From Tritrichomonas musculus (lineage: Eukaryota > Parabasalia > Tritrichomonadida > Tritrichomonadidae), in assembly GCA_039105265.1 (NCBI GenBank), contig JAPFFF010000015.1, forward strand, positions 1,488,001 to 1,552,000: a stretch of DNA of 64,000 nucleotides, in the 5' to 3' direction. The translations under genes were made by a program, and so were the position numbers. The notes under the pieces were generated by a model. That model ran no database searches and had not been told where the DNA came from. It worked only from the letters and a program-made list of their open reading frames with translations. Below are positions 19,630 through 28,280 of the stretch, piece after piece (positions within the stretch are counted from its first letter, which is position 1; the number at the start of each line of letters is the position of its first letter).

Positions 19630-20499
19630 AAATTGGTTAAATTATTTGGCCTTACTTTGACCTAAATATTTTACATGAATTCTAATGAAATATGACATGA
19701 AAAAATTAAGTCTTTCAATTAATTTGAATATATATTATATATATATATAGACTCGATTTGAAAAGTGCATCACGAATTAAATACAGATCAGATGCCGTCT
19801 TCAGCTTGGCCAGGATGGTTGCGGGCGGCATCGTTACAAGTAGTTTCAAGAAAGAACAATTTTTACAAGGCCTTTTAAATATTCAATTTTGGATTTGAAT
19901 TTAAACATTTGTATGCGTTTTACAAAATTGATATTATAAATGGCCTAGATAAAATTGTCCTTTTATTATTTTGAGATGATTATAATGAATTGATATGTAA
20001 TGAGAAAATCTACTTATTCAATTAGTCTTTAGAGATTCTTCAATATAGATGATATTATTTATTTAGCCAATAACTTGAATAATTTTCAATAAAAATGAGA
20101 ATTTTATTCTATGAGTTTATTCAATTTTGAGGTTTTTAATTTGTATTTTTTTAAAAATTCATAAAGTACTTGCAAAAAAGATAATCCACCTCTTATAAAA
20201 AGTTTAACTTTTTGAAAACATTTCAATGAAAATTCGTTGCTAAGTGGATTATCGTTTTTGAAACCACTTTAGTTTATAAACACAATCTCAAGTTTCTTGT
20301 AAATTTATAAGATGAATAAAAGAAACTTCTCAGAACTTTTTTTTAAAAACTGCTGATTAAAAGTTCATTCCCAATATAAATATAAGTGTTATAGAATTTG
20401 ATACTATTATATATTTATTTATTTAATATAAATTCTGAGCTTTATAACAAGATAATAATAGCTTTTAAATTTCTTTCAATATTTATATTACTATTGAAA
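19630..20499. other. AT-rich intergenic region containing a GC-rich island
   Basis: Upstream of the DUF3447 gene. GGTCAAA and GGCCAAATAA (minus strand) lie within about 60 bases of its start. The only compositional anomaly is the island at about 19752-19898, listed separately. The rest holds no supported gene. Confidence 0.5.
19752..19898 (+). other. GC-rich island in AT desert; possible gene relic or structured RNA
   Basis: At 19785-19840 the G+C content rises sharply above the surroundings. Two readings compete. First, a plus frame is open for about 49 codons to a TGA at 19896-19898 and contains a protein-like stretch (SDAVFSLARMVAGGIVTSS), which could be an old gene or transposase fragment. 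Second, GATGCCG (19791-19797) and CGGCATC (19826-19832) form a perfect 7-bp stem, extendable to 9 pairs with one G-T, with a possible inner stem in its loop. No known RNA family was recognised. Neither reading is established. Confidence 0.35.
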
Positions 20500-20851
20500 A
20501 GAGGTGCGAACAGGGTGAAGTGATTTAGATTCGCACCAAAATTTGCCTATATTAATTATTTTTTATGAGCATTATAATGATATAATTATTTTTTATTTTC
20601 GTCCACGGGGCCGACTTGTGGCGATATATGATTTTTTTTCTGAGGTATAAAAATATAAACCACTGAAAAAAATATAAAAATATGTAAACTATAGAAATTA
20701 TATAATTAATAGAAAAATCTATTATTTAGAAGAAAAAAAGTAATAAAAACATGATAAAAATCATTTTTATACTATTTAAAAAAATGTGTCTCGTTTGTTA
20801 TTATTTAATTATTAATGTATGATATAGTTTCCACTTAAATTGGCCCAAAAA

Positions 20852-21237
20852 TTGCCCTTCGGAGGTTTTAAAAATTACGTTCTCTTCAAACTTTTTCAAT
20901 GAAATAGACCAAGAAAAAAAATCAATTACGTTTTACGATTACGTCTACGTGAAAATAATTGGAATACGACTTTTTTAGATAAAGTTAATAAAAAGTTGTA
21001 TTTGAAAAATAAATTTATTTATCTTTAAATATAAATATTTTATCCTTTCAAATTTGAGAGCTCTAGCTTAGAGGATAAATAAAAATTGAGGCCAAAGTAT
21101 TGAGTTCGAAACTAAACCTTTTTGCTTTTTTTTATTTTTATATAAATTATGTAATTACGTTTCATTTCGGCAATTTTTACATTTTAATACGTCTTTTCAT
21201 TGAATTTTACAAAAATCCAATTACGTCCGAAGGGTAA
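20852..21237. mobile_element. Nested short inverted-repeat element (MITE-like), 386 bp
   Basis: The ends TTGCCCTTCGGA (20852-20863) and TCCGAAGGGTAA (21226-21237) are inverted copies matching at 11 of 12 positions. CCCAAAAA flanks both sides directly (20844-20851 and 21238-21245), an 8-bp target duplication as in hAT-type elements, though A-richness makes the exact length uncertain. The motif TACGT recurs at least five times near the two ends, as subterminal transposase-binding repeats often do. There is no coding frame. A tRNA-like pair of Pol III boxes lies in the middle. It lies inside the 1.76 kb element, so it inserted later. Confidence 0.65.
21064..21113 (+). other. tRNA-like internal Pol III promoter boxes
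   Basis: TAGCTTAGAGG (21064-21074) matches the A-box consensus, and GAGTTCGAAACT (21102-21113) matches the B box, including the TTCGAAA T-loop. Their spacing is close to that in a tRNA. A T5 run follows at about 21118-21122 and a longer T run further on. The acceptor and D stems do not close, so this is not a working tRNA gene. It looks like a decayed tRNA or a tRNA-derived segment carried by the 386-bp element. Confidence 0.4.
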
Positions 21238-22340
21238 CCCAAAAAAAAAATGAGAAAATGAAAATGGGCCAAATTTAATAAAAAAAAGTATTTTAAAATT
21301 ATATTATTAATATATAATTGTTATATATTTTATATATATCATATAATTATTATAATATAATAAAATAATAAATTACATATTAAGATATGAATTCAAATGT
21401 AACGACTCTCAATTATTATTTATTATATTCTCAATTTTATTCTCGAAGATTTTTTTATTCAAAATTTATGAAAAAAAAATTAATGAAAAAAAACTTTCTA
21501 CATTTGATTTAAATTTTGATTAAACTTCAAAATATATAAAGAAAATTATTTATTTCATTTCTCTCAAATTAAAATTTTATGCGAAACGCTTTGAAATTAT
21601 AATTGTTCAATATTTAGAATATACAGTTATATAAAGTTTTTTAATTGTTTATATTTATTTTATATCTTTTTATAATATATATAATATTATTAAAAGTTAT
21701 ATAATCTATGATATACATATAAATATAAAAAGATATTTGCTTAATATTTTATTAAAAATTTCTTATTGAAAAAAAATCGTTATTAATGTTTATGATTTTA
21801 AAATTGATTTTTGCAGCTCAGCCCCCTGAATCAAATTAAACTAAATTTAGCAAATCTTTATTAAATTAAATGTACAATATTTAAATATAATTATAATCTA
21901 AATAAATTCTTTATTTATTTAGATATTTCAAAAAAATATGTAAAAATTCATTAAAATGAACTTTTTAACAAAATATGAAATATTTATAAAATAACAAAAT
22001 GCATAATTAATCATTAATTTCCAATATATATAATAATAAATCATTATAATTTCAATCCATCCATCAGGTGGCTGGATTAGGTTATTTTCATAGGATACTT
22101 GTTTGTGTTATTATAACTTATATAATTGATATTTTAAAACATTTAAATAATAAATATATAAAATAAGTTCACTATAATATAATATCAAAATTTTATTTAG
22201 TTATTATTAATACATAAAAAAGATATACATAAAAAGATATAAAGTAGGTGTCCGCACCTCTCTATTGAAAAATTAGAAATCTTAATTTGGCCAACTTTTA
22301 TTAAGTAAATGCTTTTTTATATTATTATATATATAAAAAT

Positions 22341-22343
22341 AAA

Positions 22344-22379
<36 letters not shown>

Positions 22380-22394
22380 AAAAAAAAAAAAAAA
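22341..22394. repeat. (ATA)n microsatellite followed by poly(A)
   Basis: About nine ATA trinucleotides run directly into an A-tract of about 27 bases. It lies just right of the 1.76 kb element. A retroposed A-tail was considered, but no element body or target duplication supports it. Confidence 0.85.
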
Positions 22395-22432
22395 TCAATT
22401 CATAAATAAAAATTTAAAACAATTTAACGAGT

Positions 22433-23463
22433 TTTGATCGTCTACTCACACCTAGACCTTGTAAGGGGTATCTGATTTACCCATTTTCAATCAGGTCAAA
22501 AATTTTAGGTATATTTTCACCAGGGGTCGCAAATTACCGCCTACCCAAAGCGGTTTTTGACCCGAAATGTTTAAAATTCATTTATCTCAAAATGTGGAAT
22601 AAATATTAATATAAAAAAAGGTTTATTAAAAAATTTACAAGCTTTTTAATCCTTTGTAATAAAAATTTTTATTTCATTAGAATAATGCATCTGATAATTT
22701 TCTCAATAATTGTTTTTTGAAATTATTTTCTCTATTATTCTATTTAATTACGATTTTTAATATCAGAAAACCTTTTTTCTTGAAAGTTAATTGATTTTTT
22801 TTATATCCTATTTTTCTGTTTTTCATTTTCATTTAATTTATTGTTTAGATGACTTATGAAAAGAGAAATTATACATAAATTTAAGTTATGTAATATTTTT
22901 TTATATTAAGCTTAGAAATCTACAAATTTTAAATAATATTAATTATTCATTTACTTGTTTTATATTTTTTATCTTTTTTTCAACGTTTATAATATGCATT
23001 TTAGTTTATTTCGCTATTAATTAATGTTACTAATCACTTATATAATTAAAAAATATTGGCATTTGGTTCTTTTATTTCATGTTTGAATACAATATTAAGA
23101 TATATTAATAACTATTTCAGATTTTAAAAGATTATCCTGTTTTGACAAACTTTTACTTGATTTTCAAATAAAAAATTCTTTTCTAAATATAATTTGAAAT
23201 ATTTCATATAACAAGTCATATCATAAAACTTTATTTACTAAAATCATAATTCACTTTAAAAAAATGCATAAACCAATAAAAAATTAATTATAGAATATGG
23301 TTTCATAAAAAATAATCCAAAAAATACACTAGAAATAAAAGGGTCAAATGCGAACGCTTCTTTTTTTTTTTGGGTAGTGACCCAAAAAAAAATTTGTTGT
23401 AGGGTTAATATTTTAGGGTGACCTTTCGAAGGTTTACCCACACCTATGATTTGATACACGATT
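22433..23463. repeat. Diverged inverted repeat, possible decayed DNA element of about 1 kb
   Basis: Two richer patches, about 22433-22566 and 23335-23463, share blocks in the same order when one is reverse-complemented: ATCGTSTA, ACCTT...AAGG, CTACCCAAA and TTGACCC. The arms are about 130 bases and clearly diverged, and no target duplication could be defined. The interior is AT-rich with no gene. It is best read as an old inverted-repeat element. Chance similarity cannot be excluded by eye. Confidence 0.4.
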
Positions 23464-23614
23464 TTTTACAACCCTAGTTCATTAAAAGTATTAATTAAAA
23501 AAAAAAAAAAAATAATTGAATTAAGAATTTCTACAAAATTTAACTACTTTAATTACTTTAATAAAGTTCTAGTTATAGTAGGATCCTAATATATATTATG
23601 AACGTGATAATAAA

Positions 23615-24223
23615 CTAGCAGCTGCAGTTATTATCATTTTTAACTTCATCTATTTTAATATTATTAGCTTGGATCATAACATTCTGCAATTGAATTGCCC
23701 TTACTGCGATATCTTTAAATAATTCGTCAATATTTTGTCCTGATTTAGCTGATGTCTGATAAAAGTAGGCACTATGATTCTTGCACCATTCTTGTCCTTG
23801 TTCTCCTGCACCAAGATAATCTTCTTGTTTAATATAGTCGATTTTATTTTGAACAACAAATGCAAGCTCAATCGTACTATTTGATTTAGCTAAATCATAA
23901 AATGTATTTAATTTATCGAAACCATAATTATGTTCAATATCGTCCTCTTTTTTTTCTACAGAATAAGTAAAGATAAAAATATGAGCATTTCGCATAACAT
24001 TACTAGTCATAGCATTATATTTTTCTTGTCCAGCAGTATCAAATATATCTAATGTGACTTCTTGATTTAAGGCTCTTACGGTCATTACCGCATGTCCAAA
24101 TCCGACAGTAGCTTCAGGAGTTCCCATATCACCATGTACTTTTTTGTTAATAATTGATGTTTTCCCAACTCTATATTCACCTAAGATCACAACTTTGAAA
24201 TTATTGATATTTTGGGTTTCCAT
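23615..24223 (-). CDS. Rab-family small GTPase (trichomonad-type)
   Basis: The 202-residue GTPase starts at 24223 (METQNINNFKVV). The 22 codons upstream in frame, a lysine-rich run, are excluded. Motifs: GEYRVGKTS (P-loop), TVGFG in switch I, DTAGQEKY (switch II), QNKID (guanine specificity) and TSAK. It ends NNCSC, a CXC double-prenylation site, which places it on membranes as a Rab. An unusual acidic insertion (KKEDDIEHNYGF) sits between the YSV strand and the next helix. The Rab subclass could not be assigned. It probably acts in vesicle traffic. Confidence 0.85.
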   Translation of the reverse strand: METQNINNFKVVILGEYRVGKTSIINKKVHGDMGTPEATVGFGHAVMTVRALNQEVTLDIFDTAGQEKYNAMTSNVMRNAHIFIFTYSVEKKEDDIEHNYGFDKLNTFYDLAKSNSTIELAFVVQNKIDYIKQEDYLGAGEQGQEWCKNHSAYFYQTSAKSGQNIDELFKDIAVRAIQLQNVMIQANNIKIDEVKNDNNCSC

Positions 24224-25088
24224 GTATGAAAATTTTGGAGTTTTTTTTTTTTTTTCAAAATATGATCGTTCTATAAGAAATTTTGTCAAAACAGCAGTTA
24301 TTTTTATATATTTTACTCAATACAAAATATAAAAAAACATACTAATATAAGTGGATTGACATGATTTTAACCTCCAATATTGAATAAATTCATAGAGTAT
24401 TAATTTCAAAGGAGCTCTTTCGGAAAAAGTTTAAGTCAAATACTAAGGGGAAATCCGATTTCTTGCACCTTCACTTTTTAAATAGTTTATGAATTCAAAA
24501 AGTGGTGTATTAAAAATTTTTAAAATCAACTTTTTGAATATATTCGATTTTTTCGTATATTTTTTAAAAATTTAAAACAATTAACCGAACCATAATATGT
24601 TCCATAATTTTATGAGCAACTGGGCTATTAATACGTTGTTAAGATCTGCGTAAATAGGTTTTTTGGATTGGGAGTCTGTTTTTTGATGATTGTGCTTGAT
24701 TAATTTTTCTTTTCAAAAAGTGAATTTTCTAATTTTGCCACAATACTGTATTTCATTCTTAAGACATGATGCAACTATCTTATTCATTCTTGACAATCAT
24801 CATCAGTTAAAGCTAACAACATTTTGGTTTTTTACTATGCTTTTTCACAATTCTTTTAGAAAAAAAAAATTTCATTTATTTTATTCAATTTTTTAAAATT
24901 TCATCACTTTTTGAATTAGAAATTCTCTCAAAAAGTCGATGTGAAGGAAAACCGATTTTCTTGCTTTTTATAACTAAATATGTAATTTCTTTCAAAATTT
25001 AAAACTTTTTGTGAAAAAATATATATTCATCCTTCAATTTAAAATTTTTAATTCAAAAATTCCATCATTTAAATGTTAGAATGATAAA
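24224..25088. promoter_or_regulatory. Intergenic region with repeated CACTTTTTGAA motifs
   Basis: This 865-base gap separates the GTPase and the divergently placed Pmp-like gene. TTCAAAAAGTGR or its complement occurs at 24494-24505, 24712-24723 and 24904-24915. Near-matches lie at about 24471-24480 (TTCACTTTTT) and 24933 (CAAAAAGTCG). No gene is supported. A short open frame at 24690-24896 is of random, Phe-rich composition. A regulatory role for the motif is inference from its repetition. Confidence 0.4.
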
Positions 25089-27605
25089 ATGAATTTATTT
25101 CTCTTTTCTTTTCTTATTTTCCTAATTTTTAGTTTTATTCAGAGCAGGCCGGTTTATAGATCCGGAATATTGAATGCAATTGGATATCAAGAAAAGCAAA
25201 AGTTAACAATAAAGCGCAATATTTTATTTTATAACACTTTAGATATTTCGGTAACTGGCACTCATTCAGAATCAATGGTCTTGCCTTTACATGGAAAAGA
25301 AGTTAGAGTTTATAATTCTTTTTTTTTAAATTGCATTAATTATGATTCAAATGGTGGTGCTATTTCATGTAGAGAGATCCAAAGCTCTATTCGTCCTCTT
25401 TTTTTTGTTGAAAGTTCAACTTTTTATGAATGTCATACATTTCAACATAATGGAAAAGGAGGAGCTTTATTTATTGAAGGATATACATTTCTATCTAATA
25501 ATAATTGCTTTTCATCATGCACATCGAGTTCTGGCGTTTTTGGCTATTTTCAGATTCGAGAAAATTTTGAATGCTATCTGAATCAATCTATATTTCATAC
25601 AAATGCCAAACCAAGAATTGGTGAAGGTTCCATTATTGTTTCATCAGATTATTTATCATTAATTGATAATAATTTCACAAATATTTGTATAGGAAGCGAT
25701 GGTTCTGGCATAATAGCAAATACTAGGTATGAATTTCGAATTTCACGCAATATTTTTAAAGATTCTATAGGGCAAAGTATTATTTTTATCGTTACTATTC
25801 CTTCATTTTATTTATTTCAGCTTTTAAATTTTATTGGCAATATTGAAAATGGCAATGGAATTATTTCAATCCCAAGTAATTATATGATTTCAAAATGCTA
25901 TTTTTATAACAACAGTAAAATTTTAATTAATTCGCTGAAAGGATCAATATTATTATATCAATGTATCTTCGATTCTTCTCAACAATCATATGATTCAATT
26001 TTTAAAGGATCAATTCAAAACAAAGATGCATCTTGGATTAAAGGTGATAATAATATTAAATTTGGAATCAATCAATATTTAGGCCAACCTGATAATGATT
26101 ATTGTCAAGGACATCATAATGGAAATATAGAAAGTATGTTTACTCCAACACGAACTCCATATTTCTATAAATTTTCTCCAAACCCTGCAGATATTGTCAT
26201 TCTTGTTTGCATTGGTCTTGTTGTTATATTCATTATCTTTACTGTAACATATATACTCTGGTATTGTATTTGTTCCAAACCAAATTTGAGATCTAGTATT
26301 AAATATCTAAAAGCAAAGGATGCTGACAAATATGTTGAATTATTATCATCAATTTCTGATTATGATGACAGTTCTCTTGTAATGTTAAAAGAAAAAAGAA
26401 ATAAAAAGAAGAAAAAGGATGATGAATCAAGTGATGAAGAATCAAAAACTAAATTGAAAAATAAGCAAGTTAGTATTAATACACTTAGTGATTCAATTGC
26501 GTCCAACTCTGATAATAATGTCTCAACTAAGAATAAAAAATCCAAAAAGAATACTAAAGTCAAAGGCAAAACCAAGAAAAGATCAGTGTCGGATGATGAA
26601 GATAATGGGAAAATATTATCAAATTCAAATGGCAATGAATCTCTTAATCAAATTTCTGATAAGGGAATAGATTCAGATCCAAAATCAAAACTCAAAGCCA
26701 AACGAAAATTTGGAATTTTTTCAAAGTCTAAATCTAAATCAAAACCTAATTCCAAATCAAAGTCAAAGCAAAAAGCAAAAGATAATGGTGATTTGGAAAA
26801 CGATCTGAATCCTGATTCAGTATCGCAAAGTATACCAGAAATTAAGCAAGATTCCGGATCACAAAGCATGCCAGGAACGAAGCCAGATTCCGAATCGCTT
26901 AATTTGTCAGAAAATAAATTTAATTCTGATTTGCATCCAGGTTTTGAAGCGAAGCCAGATTCTGAATCATTACCAATCCCTGATGACCATCATGATTCTG
27001 GATTGGATGCCGATATATCTGTCCATGATTCTTTGGCCTTTCTTGATTCTGAGCCTAAAGAAGTCGAGAACGACACTTTACCGAAAGAAGTTGATGGTGG
27101 CATTGAGCCCAAGCATAAATCAAAAGACAGCAAAGGTCACAAGCGCAAGGATCATTCTAAAAGCAAAAAATCCAAATCGAAATCAGAAGCCAAAAGTGAC
27201 AAAGCTGAAGAATTAGGCGAAGTAATGCTGGATGATGACGATAAGCCAGATGAAATGAAGCTTGATGATGGTGATGATGTTCTAAGTGGAGCAAATGGAA
27301 ATTTATTTGAAGTTAAAAATGATGATGATTTGAATGATGAGAAATTTGATGATATTTTGGGTGAAGCAAAATCGGATGTTGGCGATGAAGGAGATGAAAC
27401 AAATCATAATGATGAATTAAATGAAACTAAAACTGATGCTGATGGACCAGACAATTTAATAATTAAAGATTTGAAGAATGATGAAGAGGAAGAAGTTATA
27501 AATGACTCTTTAATTGGCTTAGATGCTGAAGATACAACTCCAAAGCCTACAGAGAAGAAAAAGAAAGGTTCTCATCACCACCGCCATCATCACCATAAGA
27601 GCTAG
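25089..27605 (+). CDS. Pmp-like beta-helix surface protein with long charged cytoplasmic tail
   Basis: The 838-residue type I membrane protein starts with a signal peptide (about 1-19, very Phe/Leu-rich). Residues about 20-350 look like a right-handed beta-helix with repeated N/G/C turns (DSNGGAISC, GKGGALFIEG, SDGSGIIANT), as in trichomonad proteins related to chlamydial polymorphic membrane proteins. One transmembrane helix lies at about 374-397, followed by CICSKPN. The remaining about 435 residues are predicted cytoplasmic and disordered: Lys/Ser stretches, PDSESL-type imperfect repeats, then Asp/Glu-rich sequence. The C terminus is KKKKGSHHHRHHHHKS. The family suggests a surface adhesin or receptor; no ligand can be inferred. 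Confidence 0.7.
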   Translation: MNLFLFSFLIFLIFSFIQSRPVYRSGILNAIGYQEKQKLTIKRNILFYNTLDISVTGTHSESMVLPLHGKEVRVYNSFFLNCINYDSNGGAISCREIQSSIRPLFFVESSTFYECHTFQHNGKGGALFIEGYTFLSNNNCFSSCTSSSGVFGYFQIRENFECYLNQSIFHTNAKPRIGEGSIIVSSDYLSLIDNNFTNICIGSDGSGIIANTRYEFRISRNIFKDSIGQSIIFIVTIPSFYLFQLLNFIGNIENGNGIISIPSNYMISKCYFYNNSKILINSLKGSILLYQCIFDSSQQSYDSIFKGSIQNKDASWIKGDNNIKFGINQYLGQPDNDYCQGHHNGNIESMFTPTRTPYFYKFSPNPADIVILVCIGLVVIFIIFTVTYILWYCICSKPNLRSSIKYLKAKDADKYVELLSSISDYDDSSLVMLKEKRNKKKKKDDESSDEESKTKLKNKQVSINTLSDSIASNSDNNVSTKNKKSKKNTKVKGKTKKRSVSDDEDNGKILSNSNGNESLNQISDKGIDSDPKSKLKAKRKFGIFSKSKSKSKPNSKSKSKQKAKDNGDLENDLNPDSVSQSIPEIKQDSGSQSMPGTKPDSESLNLSENKFNSDLHPGFEAKPDSESLPIPDDHHDSGLDADISVHDSLAFLDSEPKEVENDTLPKEVDGGIEPKHKSKDSKGHKRKDHSKSKKSKSKSEAKSDKAEELGEVMLDDDDKPDEMKLDDGDDVLSGANGNLFEVKNDDDLNDEKFDDILGEAKSDVGDEGDETNHNDELNETKTDADGPDNLIIKDLKNDEEEEVINDSLIGLDAEDTTPKPTEKKKKGSHHHRHHHHKS

Positions 27606-27876
27606 TATAACTTATTTTTGTTTATACAGAATATCATTTCATATAAAATGCAATTGGATATGTCTTTCTATAATAAGTGAATTACAGTTTGGCAGTAATT
27701 TGATTCTGTTCCTTTGAAATTTAAATTTATTTGTGATAATATTAAAGTAAATGCTTTGAGCCGAATTTTTTTAAGCAATGATTTCTTCATGACAAATGCA
27801 TATAACTAAACTGTTTAGCGGTTTATTTTTTATTATTATTATTAATTTATTTATATTAGTGCACATTTTTAATATT

Positions 27877-27914
<38 letters not shown>

Positions 27915-28280
27915 TGTTGTGTTTGAATCCAAATTCTTATAATTATATTTGTTAATGCGGATTTTCAAATTTGTATTTAGATAAAAATATTTTGATATTT
28001 AAGCAATCTTTGAAATTTTTGTTGAATATATATCTTATTAATATAAAGACTGTAATAAGGAATAATAAAATATAAAATAGTATAATAAATTAATAATTTT
28101 ATTGTAATAAAAATATCAGAAAATAAATAGCATTTGATTAAGTTAAATTAAATACAAAATAATTTTTTAAGATTTAAAATAGCATGAAAAAATTGGCCTA
28201 TTCGATTAATTTTTTATTGAATTTAATGATAAATGGTCAAATATTGAATTGCAAAGGTTAATATATAATAATTAATTAGA
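27606..28280. other. AT-rich intergenic region with poly(T) tract
   Basis: The gap is 675 bases and contains a 28-base T run at 27881-27908. Upstream of the glucosyltransferase start lie ATTGGCC (about 28192) and ATGGTCAAA (about 28233), similar to elements before other genes here. No gene is supported. Confidence 0.5.

Larger units (their letters stand above)
20500..22261. mobile_element. Non-autonomous DNA transposon, MULE-like, 1.76 kb
   Basis: The left end reads AGAGGTGCGAACA and the right end, reverse-complemented, AGAGGTGCGGACA: terminal inverted repeats matching at 12 of 13 positions. The flanking bases CTATTGAAA occur directly at 20491-20499 and again at 22262-22270, a perfect 9-bp target-site duplication. 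A 9-bp duplication is typical of Mutator-like elements. The inside is AT-rich and has no transposase frame. A second stem, GGTGCGAA paired with TTCGCACC, lies within the left 40 bases. At least one other element has jumped into it (20852-21237), and another inverted pair sits at 21819/22064. The perfect target duplication suggests a fairly recent insertion. Confidence 0.75.

Noticed and set aside
21056-21122. Functional tRNA gene
   Set aside because: A and B boxes are good, but the acceptor, D and anticodon stems do not pair, so only a tRNA-like relic is claimed.
20500-22261. Polinton/Maverick-type element, because the ends start with AG
   Set aside because: The element is under 2 kb with no capsid, polymerase or integrase gene, and its target duplication is 9 bp, not 6.
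22341-22394. Poly(A) tail of a retroposon
   Set aside because: The A-tract follows a microsatellite with no element body or target duplication.
23256-23459. Minus-strand frame of 67 codons
   Set aside because: It lies on one arm of a decayed inverted repeat, is Phe-rich and has no recognisable family.
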